From NCBI GenBank assembly GCA_048266425.1, contig JBLWZN010000002.1, forward strand, positions 62,001-126,000: DNA of 64,000 nucleotides, read 5' to 3'. The translations under genes and the position numbers were made by a program. The stretch's first letter is position 1. Every line of letters starts with the position of its first letter. The notes beneath the pieces were generated by a model, which saw only the letters and a program-made list of their open reading frames with translations, did not search any database and was not told the DNA's origin. Origin of the DNA: Cerina sp048266425. Its GTDB lineage: Bacteria; Bacteroidota; Bacteroidia; Flavobacteriales; Flavobacteriaceae. Shown here in pieces: positions 9,585-18,223 of this stretch.

Positions 9585-10049
9585 TTAGATATAGGCTATA
9601 CAGTCCATCTCAACAAGTGAATCCCCAGGTACTCCTCCTTTTGCCACCGCAACGGTGGTACGGACGGGAGGTCTTTTTCCGAATCGTCCCTTATAAACCT
9701 CGTTCATCCCTTTGTAATCGGCGATATCGTTTAGAAACACGGATACTTTCAATACTTTTTCCATGGAAGATCCCGCCTTGATAAGTTCCTTTTCCAATTC
9801 CTGCAGCACAATCTCGGTATGTGCTTTGATTTCAAAAGGAGCCACATGGGCGCCCTTCCCTGCGATATACACAATATTGTTGAAAGTGGTATGGCCCGAA
9901 AACAGCGGAACGTCCTGGAAATCGGTTACGTTGCCAACCTCTTTTCCATTGCTGCCGATGCCATTTGCCTTGGCCACGTAGCCCACGCCCAACAAGGCGG
10001 CCGCTGATGTAAATAACTTCTTAATCGCTGATCTTCTTTCTGTTTTCAT
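9585..10049 (-). CDS. Exported RidA family enamine/imine deaminase 1
   Basis: 154 residues. RidA fold with the residues needed for imine hydrolysis: Arg130 in RPPVRTTVAVA and Glu147 in SLVEMDCIAYI. Unusually for RidA, which is normally a cytosolic protein of about 130 residues, it begins MKTERRSAIKKLFTSAAALLGVGYVAKA, an arginine-paired hydrophobic leader matching a Tat-like export signal. It directly precedes SelA-like 2 (28-base gap). RidA proteins speed hydrolysis of the reactive enamine/imine released by PLP ammonia-lyases to a keto acid plus ammonia, so pairing with an exported SelA-like enzyme is chemically sensible. Duplicated as RidA 2. Confidence 0.83.
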   Translation of the reverse strand: MKTERRSAIKKLFTSAAALLGVGYVAKANGIGSNGKEVGNVTDFQDVPLFSGHTTFNNIVYIAGKGAHVAPFEIKAHTEIVLQELEKELIKAGSSMEKVLKVSVFLNDIADYKGMNEVYKGRFGKRPPVRTTVAVAKGGVPGDSLVEMDCIAYI

Positions 10050-10106
10050 TTTTATCTGTTTTTAATGGTTTATAAACATATTAAATTAATTCAAGTTACT
10101 GAAAAC

Positions 10107-11912
10107 CTATTTCGTATCCCCAGTTTTATTCTCATTGTTTTCCTTCCTAGCTTTTTCTACATCTTCTGGACTAATGGAACTTGCTTCGTTCCCGAAATTT
10201 TGCCGTATATAGGTTAATATCACTGCAATCTCCTCATTCTTAAGCATATCTAGTTTGGGCATGACATTATTATAGGACTTTCCCTTGACCATTATCTCGC
10301 CCTGCAGTCCATTGAGGACCACCTTGATCAATTTCTGTGCATCCCCTGTAACCCATTCGGAACCGTTCAATGGTGGGAACCGGTCGTTCCCTTGTCCGTT
10401 CCTCTGGTGGCAGATCGCGCAGTACGTATTGAAAAGCTTTGCCTCCGGTGATAGATTCCTGTCCCAATAGCCCTTCCCATCTCCCTTGGGCATCAAAATG
10501 TCCTTGACCTCATCAGGCGTCCTGATATTGGGCGCATCGGCTTTTCGCTTTTCCATTGCAGCCAATTGCGACTTCCCGAACTTTTCCCGGTCCCCTTTAT
10601 ACATGATCCGCCATATTTTGCCCTTTTCAGAATCCGAAACGTATAAGGAGCCATCCGGGCCCATAGAAAGACCCATTGGGCGATAGTCGGCATCACTTGT
10701 ATTCGCTATAGTATCGACCCCGGCGAACCCATCGGCAAAAACTTCCCATGGCCCTAAAGCCGCCCCATCCTTCATTGGTACAAAACCAATAAAGTACCCG
10801 GCCTGGGGGTAGGGGGCACTGCTGGTAGAACCGTGGAAGGCTATAAAGGCTCCGTTCCTGTACCGCTCCGGAAACTGGTCGCCCGTATAGAAAATAATAT
10901 CATTGGGCGCAAAATGCCCTGGAAATGCGACCACGGGCTCCTCCAAATGATTTACATCCCCTTGCTCTTTACCGTCTCCCCCATATTCTGGGCTCAGCAT
11001 GTATTTTCCCTGAATCTGGTCGTAGTAATGGTAGGGCCAACCCGCATCGGACCCTTCCTTCAATTTTAGGAAGACCTCTGAGGGCAATACCGCACCCTGC
11101 CAAACGCTATACCGGTCGGGCCAAGTATTGGCAAGGTAGTCCCTTCCGTGCAACACCGCGTACAGATTGTTGTCCACCTCGTTCCAGGCCAAACCCACCA
11201 CGCTGCGAAGACCCGTTGCGAATTTGTGCCCGTCCTTTTGAAACTGCCCCTTCTTATCGGCATCAAACCGCCATATCCCGGCCCGATCCTCCAAGATAGG
11301 GCATGGATACATCCCTGGTGAAAATGGAGACCTGTCATCTACCTGGCAGTTGTCGGACGGCGCTCCAAATACCGTGTACATATTTCCATCTTTGTCGAAC
11401 GCCAGAGGCTTTGCATCATGCTGTCGGGGCGGCTGGGTATCGGTCAGAATCAATTCAATTTCACTGTTTGGAACCAGATCCCCCGTTAATTTCTGTCGGA
11501 AAATCCGCGTGACCGAACTAAAGTAAAGATATCCGTTATGTATCCGCATTTCGGTTCCATAACTGCTTTTGTCCAGATAATCGTCAAAGGTTTTAATGAT
11601 ATCCGCTTTGCCGTCATTATCGGTATCCCGCAATGCAGCATTGCCCCCGATGGAATCGGGGAATCTCAATTTCACATATATGTCCCCATTGGTATTTACC
11701 GTTAGATGCCTCGCCCTCCCCTTTAAACTATCGACCACCACAACGGCCTCAAAATCCCCAGGTAATATAAGACCTCCATTATCCGGATCTCCAGACGGCA
11801 ATTTAGGGGTACAACAGCAAAAAAAGAGAAATACAGGAAGCAAAAAAAGAACCGAAGGATACTTTGAAATCGGTAAGGATCCCTTTTGAATTGGTATAAA
11901 TAAAATTTTCAT
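10107..11912 (-). CDS. Glucose/sorbosone dehydrogenase-type propeller fused to cytochrome c
   Basis: 601 residues. The leader ends in a run of cysteines (FLFFCCCTPKLPSG), a probable lipoprotein site. A beta-propeller of the PQQ-dependent soluble glucose dehydrogenase/sorbosone dehydrogenase family occupies about residues 45-440 (RHLTVNTNGDIYV, HDAKPLAFDKDGNMYTVFG, DGSLYVSDSEKGKIWRI). A class I cytochrome c domain follows near residues 485-585 with heme motif CAICH and a candidate axial Met in NNVMPKLD. Such fusions oxidise sugars or alcohols in the periplasm and pass electrons via the heme. It sits between RidA 1 and SelA-like 3. The natural substrate and use of PQQ are inferred from family. 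Confidence 0.78.
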   Translation of the reverse strand: MKILFIPIQKGSLPISKYPSVLFLLPVFLFFCCCTPKLPSGDPDNGGLILPGDFEAVVVVDSLKGRARHLTVNTNGDIYVKLRFPDSIGGNAALRDTDNDGKADIIKTFDDYLDKSSYGTEMRIHNGYLYFSSVTRIFRQKLTGDLVPNSEIELILTDTQPPRQHDAKPLAFDKDGNMYTVFGAPSDNCQVDDRSPFSPGMYPCPILEDRAGIWRFDADKKGQFQKDGHKFATGLRSVVGLAWNEVDNNLYAVLHGRDYLANTWPDRYSVWQGAVLPSEVFLKLKEGSDAGWPYHYYDQIQGKYMLSPEYGGDGKEQGDVNHLEEPVVAFPGHFAPNDIIFYTGDQFPERYRNGAFIAFHGSTSSAPYPQAGYFIGFVPMKDGAALGPWEVFADGFAGVDTIANTSDADYRPMGLSMGPDGSLYVSDSEKGKIWRIMYKGDREKFGKSQLAAMEKRKADAPNIRTPDEVKDILMPKGDGKGYWDRNLSPEAKLFNTYCAICHQRNGQGNDRFPPLNGSEWVTGDAQKLIKVVLNGLQGEIMVKGKSYNNVMPKLDMLKNEEIAVILTYIRQNFGNEASSISPEDVEKARKENNENKTGDTK

Positions 11913-11979
11913 TTACAAACGAGTCTTATTTATTGAGGGCAATTGCCACCGTTAGTTGGATAGAATTTAAATATGGAAC

Positions 11980-13218
11980 TCAAGATGAAGCCCTTGAAAG
12001 CTCCTCTTGTAGCCTTCTAGCGACGATTTTCTCCTGCTCGGGCTTCAGCATAAAAACTGTAAGGTCTATGCTGGATTCATCCTTTCCCCATGAAATAACC
12101 TCGATAGAAGGGTTTCCGTTCCGTAATTTTTCACCAAGGCCTGCCCGTGTTAAGGCTATCTTATCCTTGTCCCACGCAATGTTCATTTTGGGACTGTGAT
12201 TGGCGATGGGCGGTACCGTGACGGTAACTGTTACACCACCTATCTTGGAAACCGATTTCTCGATTACCGAGACCCGGTCCTCCCACATCTTCCACTCCTT
12301 GTCATGGTCCTGGTTTATGTAATAATCCAAAGCGGCGTACATGCCCAGCATTTCCTCCTTGTTCACCTTCATCCCCCGGCCTATGGTAACCCCATTCGGG
12401 GAATTGTTGAGGCGGGCCGCCTCGACAATATCCTTGGTGCCCATCAGTACCCCGGCACTTTGGGGGCCGCGAATAGCCTTGCCCCCGGACAACGCTACAA
12501 AACTGAACCCCATATCGTTGTACTTCCAAAGGTTCTCTACAGGAGGTACATCCGCTGCTATGTCAATAGTGGCTGGCAAATTGTGTTTTTTGGCCAACCG
12601 AATCCATTCTTCGTGCCTTATCTTGCCCTCTTCCGCATTACAGTTTAAAAAGTGCATGGATGCCGTCCTTTCATTTACGGCCCTGTCCACATCTTCCACT
12701 GTTTCCACCGATACCAAGGTGATTCCGGTATTGGCCAAGGCATGTTCATACCCATCATAATGTCCCTTCTGTAAGATTACCTCCGACTTTATCCCTGCCT
12801 TTTCCAAATTATGGGGAAGCTGCTTCACCTTTTCAGGGTCCGATCCCGTTAAAATTCCAGCCATTCCGAGGGTAAGGGCTGAAAAGGCCCCGGCCGTTAC
12901 CATAGCGGCCTCGGAATGAACCATTTTGGCAATCCTTTCCCCCACCTTATCTTGGACTTCATTCAACATTATGAATTCCTTGGAAGAGGCGTTGATTGCC
13001 TCCATTACCTCGTCCTGCATTAAGGAGGCGGTCATAGTCGTATAGGTCCCTGCAGCATTGATAAAGGTACGGAGCCCGAGTTCCTTGATAAGGTCCCTTT
13101 TTAGGGTAGGTTTTGTAGCAGTGGCGCCAAAAGCTGATTGTAGTGGGGCAAGGCTCCCAATAATGGCTCCTGCAACGGGAGCGGCCGACGCCAGTTTTAT
13201 AATATCCCTTCTCTTCAT
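11980..13218 (-). CDS. SelA-like PLP-dependent enzyme 3, Tat-exported
   Basis: 412 residues. Tat-type leader MKRRDIIKLASAAPVAGAIIGS. Lys247 in SGGKAIRGPQSAG is the expected PLP lysine and Asp219 in TIDIAADVPP the pyridine partner. Strongly similar to SelA-like 1, suggesting a recent duplication within the locus; the shared core runs from FKELG/IKELG to the C-terminus. RidA 2 lies upstream with a 162-base gap and the dehydrogenase-cytochrome gene downstream with 67 bases. RidA followed by SelA-like therefore occurs twice in the locus, which supports a functional pair. Substrate unknown; ammonia-lyase chemistry is the family-based guess. Confidence 0.8.
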   Translation of the reverse strand: MKRRDIIKLASAAPVAGAIIGSLAPLQSAFGATATKPTLKRDLIKELGLRTFINAAGTYTTMTASLMQDEVMEAINASSKEFIMLNEVQDKVGERIAKMVHSEAAMVTAGAFSALTLGMAGILTGSDPEKVKQLPHNLEKAGIKSEVILQKGHYDGYEHALANTGITLVSVETVEDVDRAVNERTASMHFLNCNAEEGKIRHEEWIRLAKKHNLPATIDIAADVPPVENLWKYNDMGFSFVALSGGKAIRGPQSAGVLMGTKDIVEAARLNNSPNGVTIGRGMKVNKEEMLGMYAALDYYINQDHDKEWKMWEDRVSVIEKSVSKIGGVTVTVTVPPIANHSPKMNIAWDKDKIALTRAGLGEKLRNGNPSIEVISWGKDESSIDLTVFMLKPEQEKIVARRLQEELSRASS

Positions 13219-13380
13219 ACTTCTCGATTTAAAAATTGATTCGAATATTCTTTTGGCAAGTCGGTTTCAATGATGCATGACCAAATCCCATCTAAACTAC
13301 GCCAGTCCACATACCCAAATTTCAGTGCAAAAAAGTTTGCCAACAAGCATTATGTGGCTATCAGTCTCTATTGACGGACA

Positions 13381-13866
13381 CTAAATATAGGCTATACAAT
13401 CTATCTCTACTAGGGAGCCAACTGGTATACCTCCTTTTGCAACCGCCACGGTAGTTCGGACAGGGGGCCTTTTTCCAAAGCGGCCCTTGTATACCTCGTT
13501 CATGCCTTTGTAATCGGCTATATCACTTAGAAACACACTTACCTTCAACACTTTTTCCATAGAAGAGCCAGCCTTTACAAGTTCCTTTTCCAGTTCCTTG
13601 AGTACGATCTCCGTATGCGATTTTATATTGAAAGATACGCCGTCCTTTCCTTCCTCATGGGCGCCCCTTCCAGCAACATAAACCAAATTGTCGTGAACGA
13701 TATGGTTTGAAAATAAGGGCACGTCCTGAAATTCGGTGACCTCCCCGACCGTTTTTTCCGCTTGCGAAATAATTTTAGCATTTGCAACATATCCCATCCC
13801 GGCCAGTGCCGGAATCGATGCAATTAATTTCTTAATAGCTGATCTTCTTTCTGTTTTTGTTTCCAT
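13381..13866 (-). CDS. Exported RidA family enamine/imine deaminase 2
   Basis: 161 residues from the ATG at 13866; a longer in-frame reading to 13956 adds a charged stretch before the leader and is less likely. The start METKTERRSAIKKLIASIPALAGMGYVANA matches the leader of RidA 1, keeping the ERRSAIKKL twin-arginine segment. The active-site pattern RPPVRTTVAVA ... SLVEIDCIAYI is intact. A short insert (HEEGKDGVS) replaces part of the loop after GAHEE compared with copy 1. It precedes SelA-like 3. Expected role: hydrolysis of the imine product of an exported PLP ammonia-lyase. Confidence 0.82.
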   Translation of the reverse strand: METKTERRSAIKKLIASIPALAGMGYVANAKIISQAEKTVGEVTEFQDVPLFSNHIVHDNLVYVAGRGAHEEGKDGVSFNIKSHTEIVLKELEKELVKAGSSMEKVLKVSVFLSDIADYKGMNEVYKGRFGKRPPVRTTVAVAKGGIPVGSLVEIDCIAYI

Positions 13867-14179
13867 CCGTATCCTAAATATTTTCGCACGCAACCAACAT
13901 TTTTTGGCGGGTTTGTCAATTTTTATATAAGCTAATAAATTTAAAGCTTTTTTCACAAAAACTTCATAATGTCCTAATGAAATGGATTTAATTCATTCAA
14001 TTCTTTACAAATCTTATGTTTTTCATCCATCCTCTTTATTTTATTCCGAAATTATAAAAATGCATTGGCGAATTTATGTTGAAAACCAACTAAAAATTTA
14101 ATTCCATAACAAGAATACGGCACCCCGATTTAAAATTTACAGTCTTACTACCCTAACTGAAGGAGAATAAATTGCATTG
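13867..14179 (-). other. Intergenic stretch upstream of RidA 2, no gene seen
   Basis: About 310 AT-rich bases between the RidA 2 start and the lactonase stop. No convincing reading frame beyond the N-terminal extension of RidA 2, no rho-independent terminator, and no clear TAnnTTTG element on the minus strand. It is the longest gap among the downstream catabolic genes, so an internal promoter for RidA 2 to RraA could lie here. Confidence 0.4.
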
Positions 14180-15325
14180 TTAATCTACAGGCACGAACTT
14201 TAAACAGACCGGTGCTCCAATCTGTATTCTTTTACCTGTATCTTTAAGTAACCCTGTCTTTTGATTTCGCTTAAAAATGACGATCTCATCATCACTACTA
14301 TTGCCTACCAATAGAAAGTTCCCAGTTGGATCAATAACAAAATTGCGGGGATTTTTACCAAGGGTCGGTTGACGGCCAACAAAATCCAATTTACCATCGT
14401 TTCCTATGGCATAAATTACCAGTTCGTTGATATTGCCCCTTAACGATCCATAAAGAAACTTCCCATCGGGGGAGATATGGATATCCGCCGAATCCGGTGT
14501 GCCATTGGTACTGCTATAAGTGGATGAGGTAAGGGTGACCGATTGTTTTTCTTTCAACTTTCCATCATTATAATCGAAAACGGTCGCCAATCCCCCGATT
14601 TCTTGAATCAAATAGGCAAATTTTCCGTTTGGATGAAAGACAAAATGCCGAGGGCCACTCCCTGCCGTTACACTTATATATTCAGGGCTGCCCGAAGTTA
14701 ACGGATTGGGCTTGTCCAGTTCAACCTTGTAAATATTCACCTTGTCCGTTCCCAGATCGGAAGCAAAGAGGAAGCGATTGTCCGGTGAAAGCACCGTGGA
14801 ATGGACATGAGGCCGATCCTGATTGCGGGCGATACTACCTCCCCCATGTCGGATGGACTGAATGGAGGATCCCAACGAACCATCCTGATTTATCGGTATG
14901 GCCGCTAAACTACCCCCGCCGTAATTGGCCACAAAGGCGAATTTATTTTGATTATCAACAGAAATATAGCAGGGACCGTTGCCTCCCGAAGACTGATAAT
15001 TTATAAAGTCGATCTTGCCGGAAGTCGGATCAAAGGAAAATGCGCTTGCCCCTCCATTGCCATTTCCAATCTCGTTCACGGAATAGACATGTTTTTTGTC
15101 CTTTGACACGGTTAAATAGGATGGGTTCTTTATTCCCAGGGCTTCCGCACTATAACTGAATTCGCCAGTGCCAACGTTAAATTTATAGACATATAAGCCA
15201 TCGCTTTTTCCAGGTTTGGTATACGTACCAATCAAAAGATTGTAATTCTTATCCAAGGAAGAAGTTTGACAATTTACGGAAGGAAACATACATACTGTAA
15301 CTATAATTGTACATAGAATTTTCAT
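14180..15325 (-). CDS. Exported lactonase, 7-bladed propeller (6-phosphogluconolactonase-like)
   Basis: 381 residues from the ATG at 15325 (a GTG six bases earlier is possible). Sec-type leader MKILCTIIVTVCMFPSVNCQ; the Cys before Gln could alternatively be lipidated. Propeller motifs of the Pgl/YbhE family: LLIGTYTKPGKSDGLYVY, GPCYISVDNQNKFAFVANYGGG, RPHVHSTVLSPDNRFLFASDLGTDKV, GSGPRHFVFHPNGKFAYLI and DSADIHISPDGKFLYGS. Family members hydrolyse sugar-acid lactones, the YbhE type the 6-phosphate form; an exported copy would act on unphosphorylated lactone. Second lactonase of the locus with the SMP-30 protein. It is 40 bases after the CBM9-like gene. Confidence 0.78.
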   Translation of the reverse strand: MKILCTIIVTVCMFPSVNCQTSSLDKNYNLLIGTYTKPGKSDGLYVYKFNVGTGEFSYSAEALGIKNPSYLTVSKDKKHVYSVNEIGNGNGGASAFSFDPTSGKIDFINYQSSGGNGPCYISVDNQNKFAFVANYGGGSLAAIPINQDGSLGSSIQSIRHGGGSIARNQDRPHVHSTVLSPDNRFLFASDLGTDKVNIYKVELDKPNPLTSGSPEYISVTAGSGPRHFVFHPNGKFAYLIQEIGGLATVFDYNDGKLKEKQSVTLTSSTYSSTNGTPDSADIHISPDGKFLYGSLRGNINELVIYAIGNDGKLDFVGRQPTLGKNPRNFVIDPTGNFLLVGNSSDDEIVIFKRNQKTGLLKDTGKRIQIGAPVCLKFVPVD

Positions 15326-15365
15326 TTGCACCTATTTTAGGAAAATGGCTTAAATAGTTTATTGA

Positions 15366-16154
15366 TTACTCAAATTTTATAGAACGGAACTTTTCTAGTT
15401 CATGAAAGGATTTTTCTATGGTCGGGGACCAGGACCATTTTATCATCTTCCCGGTGTCATAATCGAGCCTGCAAAAATTTGCATTCCACAATGCGCCACT
15501 TCTTGGAGGAATATTTGGAATGAGGCCCATTGATCTATAGGATATGAACATTTCGGCGCTCCAAGAGGTAATCTTGCCATTAAGCTCCATTTTACCACCT
15601 AATAATTCTACCTTACTTTCAACTCCGTAACTTGTTCTATTTTGCTTGTTCATCGGTATCCAGCTAACCAAACCTTCTGGTGATTTGAACAGGGTAATAA
15701 CGATTTGCTTTCCCATAGGATTTATCTCGTATTCATAATACTTTCCTTGTTTGGGATCGGGATGGAAGAAAACTTCGAAGACGTCCCCTGTCCATAAGGT
15801 ATCCATGTCCTCATAATCCTCAGTGGTGATTTTACCATCCTGACCAAGAAAAAGAACATAAATTCCGGAATCGGAGTACAGAATTTTAAATTTGCTCTCA
15901 TATTCCCGTCCCCCATTATCCAATTTGGAAAGTACGCTCCATGACGTCCTTTCCCATTCCGGGTCGCTACCGTTTCCGTTTAGTTCAAAATCATTGCACT
16001 TCTTAACCAATAAAGGATCAGTGCCAACTTTATCCACGCCGGAACGGATGCCCATCGTTTCTGGATTTACATTGTTTTGTGCATTGGTGTTATCTGACAT
16101 AATATTTACAAGGACTATACATAGCCACAATTTAAGGTTATAAAAGTGTTTCAT
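15366..16154 (-). CDS. Exported carbohydrate-binding family 9-like protein
   Basis: 262 residues with a hydrophobic leader (MKHFYNLKLWLCIVLVNIMS, probably cut after NTNA). The body matches the CBM9-like/DOMON-type beta-sandwich found in Bacteroidota: WERTSWS, ESKFKILYSDSGIYVLFLGQD, WTGDVFEVFFHPDPKQGKYYEYEINPMG and a C-terminal WNANFCRLDYD. Such proteins bind sugars or serve as redox-linked accessory proteins; no catalytic motif is evident. It lies between SelA-like 4 and the lactonase, on the same transcript direction, so a role in sugar capture is plausible but not shown. Confidence 0.7.
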   Translation of the reverse strand: MKHFYNLKLWLCIVLVNIMSDNTNAQNNVNPETMGIRSGVDKVGTDPLLVKKCNDFELNGNGSDPEWERTSWSVLSKLDNGGREYESKFKILYSDSGIYVLFLGQDGKITTEDYEDMDTLWTGDVFEVFFHPDPKQGKYYEYEINPMGKQIVITLFKSPEGLVSWIPMNKQNRTSYGVESKVELLGGKMELNGKITSWSAEMFISYRSMGLIPNIPPRSGALWNANFCRLDYDTGKMIKWSWSPTIEKSFHELEKFRSIKFE

Positions 16155-16361
16155 CTTTATTGTTTGTCATTTGAATTGCACCGTATATCGGCTACTTTTT
16201 TGGTTTTAATGGGAGGGGCCAGCTCTTGTACCTATAGTCTAGTAATCGAGACCTGTAACGTGGGAAGGAGGACCTTACGTCGCCATCCTTATCGTTTCGC
16301 TACGTGATCCATGCTACTTATACATGATTATAAGACTGATCCGTCGTTTCAAACTTTGTTG
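16155..16361. other. Intergenic spacer with no recognisable content
   Basis: 207 bases between the CBM9-like gene and SelA-like 4. The middle (about 16200-16330) is less AT-rich than other spacers here and carries no frame, hairpin terminator or homology I recognise. It borders the unusually GC-rich SelA-like 4 gene and may be part of an insertion junction. Confidence 0.3.
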
Positions 16362-17987
16362 TTACGTGGCCAACGGAGGCCCTCCAGGTACAACTATGCG
16401 TTGGTTCACCTTCTTATAGACCGTCCGTTTGGCAGTGAACTTGGCAGTGAGGTATTCGCCTAAAAATACTGATCCGGACAGTGTATCCCCCTTTACCTTA
16501 CCAGAGAACCAATAGTTGATCGAATCCCCGGGAAGCCTATAGTGGCTGCGGAGCTTTACCTCATCTCCCTCGATCATGCCGGCGATCTCCTGGGTAGAAA
16601 AATCGCCCTGGTGCGTGCCATTTATCCAGTTGCCGTCCTGCTCCAGGTAGAACCTATGGTCGCCCTTACTGGTAAAGAATTCCATTACCACCTCCCATGA
16701 TCCGCCCACATCGGCCTTCGCCGGTTTCAATTCGTCGGAACTGGGGTTCCGCTTTTGCGAAAGTATCTCGTGCAGCCTGTCCGCTACGACCTTGGCATTG
16801 CCGGGGCGCATTTGGCTCGGCGTGATATTGATAGAGGTCCCATCTGCATCTGTTCTTGCCCCAATGGCGATCCTTGGTTTGCTCCTGGCAACTATTTCGG
16901 CTAGTTCCTCTCCCGATATGTTCAATTTATCGGGGTCCCAACTTAAGTTCAGCCTTGGACACCGGTTGTCCAGCCCCCTGGGCTGTACCATTTCCGTCGT
17001 CACTCCCTTGACCTTTGTCACCTTAGAGGATATCTCGTCCAGCCAAGAGAGCCAAGTGGCCCATTCCGTCTTGTGGTCCCGGGTGGTCCATGCCTCAACG
17101 GCCGCGAGCATACCGAGCATTTCCTCCTTGCCCACCTTGTTGTCCCTGCCGGGGCCGTGATGGGGGGAGCTTGCCTGCCATGCTGCCATCAGTATGTCCT
17201 TGTCGCCCAAAAGGAGACCGGCACATTGAGGGCCGCAGATCGCCTTGCCCCCGCTATACGCCACGATCGTGGCCCCACGTTCCAAATGTACACAGGGGAT
17301 GCTCAGGTCCTCGGCCGCCGCGTCCACGAGCACGGGTATATTTTTTGGCTTTGCGATTTTAGCGATGGTCTCCAAGGAAAAGGGCTGCCCCGTCTCATTG
17401 TCCCGGTTTGTGGTTATGTAGATCATGGCCGTTTTTGGGCCTATCGCCCTTTCGAGCTCATCCGGGGTATCCACGGTGACGACCGTGACCCCGATGTTCC
17501 GTATGCCGTGGTCGTATACGTTCCGGGAACTGCGCGGAATGATGACCTCTGTTTTTTCAAGCCCCTCCAGGTTGGGGATCCGGAGCAGCTTTTCCGGGTT
17601 GCCCCCGGTAACGCAAGCCGCAGTAACAAGCTTCAGCCCCGCCGCACAGCCCGAGGATACGATGCCCCAGTCCGCCTTGGTAATCTCCGCAAGGCGCTTG
17701 CCGATCCCGAAGGCCAGTTCGTCATATTGCACAAAATACCCCGTGGCCGCCTCTATGGCCTGCAGTACCTCGGGGCGCTCCGTTGATCCGCCCAGAATGG
17801 TGAACGTCCCCCTACAATTTATGATCGGCACCACCCCCAGGCCGTCGAAAATTGTCTTGTCCGAATGGTCCTCAATGGTTGTTGCGGTATGTCCACCAAA
17901 GGGATTGCCGAAAATGGAATCCGAGGCCATAAAGCTACCTGCCAAGGGAAGGATCCCCAATTGTTTCATTATCTCTCTGCGTTTCAT
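16362..17987 (-). CDS. SelA-like PLP-dependent enzyme 4 with C-terminal beta domain, Tat-exported
   Basis: 541 residues from the ATG at 17987 (MKRREIMKQLGILPLAGSFM, Tat type); an upstream in-frame start at 18029 only adds a polar stretch before the signal. Lys248 in YSGGKAICGPQCAG and Asp222 in VLVDAAAEDL mark the PLP site. The catalytic part ends near residue 420; about 115 residues follow (VGGSWEVVMEF, YLEQDGNWINGTHQGDF, GDEVKLRSHYRLPG, GDTLSGSVFLGEY), which look like a small beta-barrel absent from copies 1-3. Several 60-base lines of this gene are 57-67% G+C, higher than the DUF5107 gene beside it (two lines at 37% and 48%), a hint of separate origin. Confidence 0.78.
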   Translation of the reverse strand: MKRREIMKQLGILPLAGSFMASDSIFGNPFGGHTATTIEDHSDKTIFDGLGVVPIINCRGTFTILGGSTERPEVLQAIEAATGYFVQYDELAFGIGKRLAEITKADWGIVSSGCAAGLKLVTAACVTGGNPEKLLRIPNLEGLEKTEVIIPRSSRNVYDHGIRNIGVTVVTVDTPDELERAIGPKTAMIYITTNRDNETGQPFSLETIAKIAKPKNIPVLVDAAAEDLSIPCVHLERGATIVAYSGGKAICGPQCAGLLLGDKDILMAAWQASSPHHGPGRDNKVGKEEMLGMLAAVEAWTTRDHKTEWATWLSWLDEISSKVTKVKGVTTEMVQPRGLDNRCPRLNLSWDPDKLNISGEELAEIVARSKPRIAIGARTDADGTSINITPSQMRPGNAKVVADRLHEILSQKRNPSSDELKPAKADVGGSWEVVMEFFTSKGDHRFYLEQDGNWINGTHQGDFSTQEIAGMIEGDEVKLRSHYRLPGDSINYWFSGKVKGDTLSGSVFLGEYLTAKFTAKRTVYKKVNQRIVVPGGPPLAT

Positions 17988-18223
17988 AACAATGGTTTTT
18001 GTGGATAGACAATTTACATAATAATTCAATTGGAATTCTGTAACAAACAGATATTCAACCCTTTTAATATGTCATCCGATTTTCTCACAGTGCAACAACC
18101 ATCTTCTAACCCGTAGACAAACCGGAAACCCCAAGAACGAACCTTGTGGAGGACTATTTAACTTTTAGCTGGTAAATCCTATCAAGCCACTTACTAAAAT
18201 TACATGAATTGATAGAGAAAACC

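Noticed and set aside
13867..13956. Upstream extension of RidA 2
   Set aside because: It would place charged residues before the twin-arginine leader, unlike the paralogue RidA 1.
17073..17786. Long open frame on the plus strand (237 codons) opposite SelA-like 4
   Set aside because: It mirrors the codon pattern of the GC-rich PLP gene, has no recognisable domain and covers the active-site region on the other strand.
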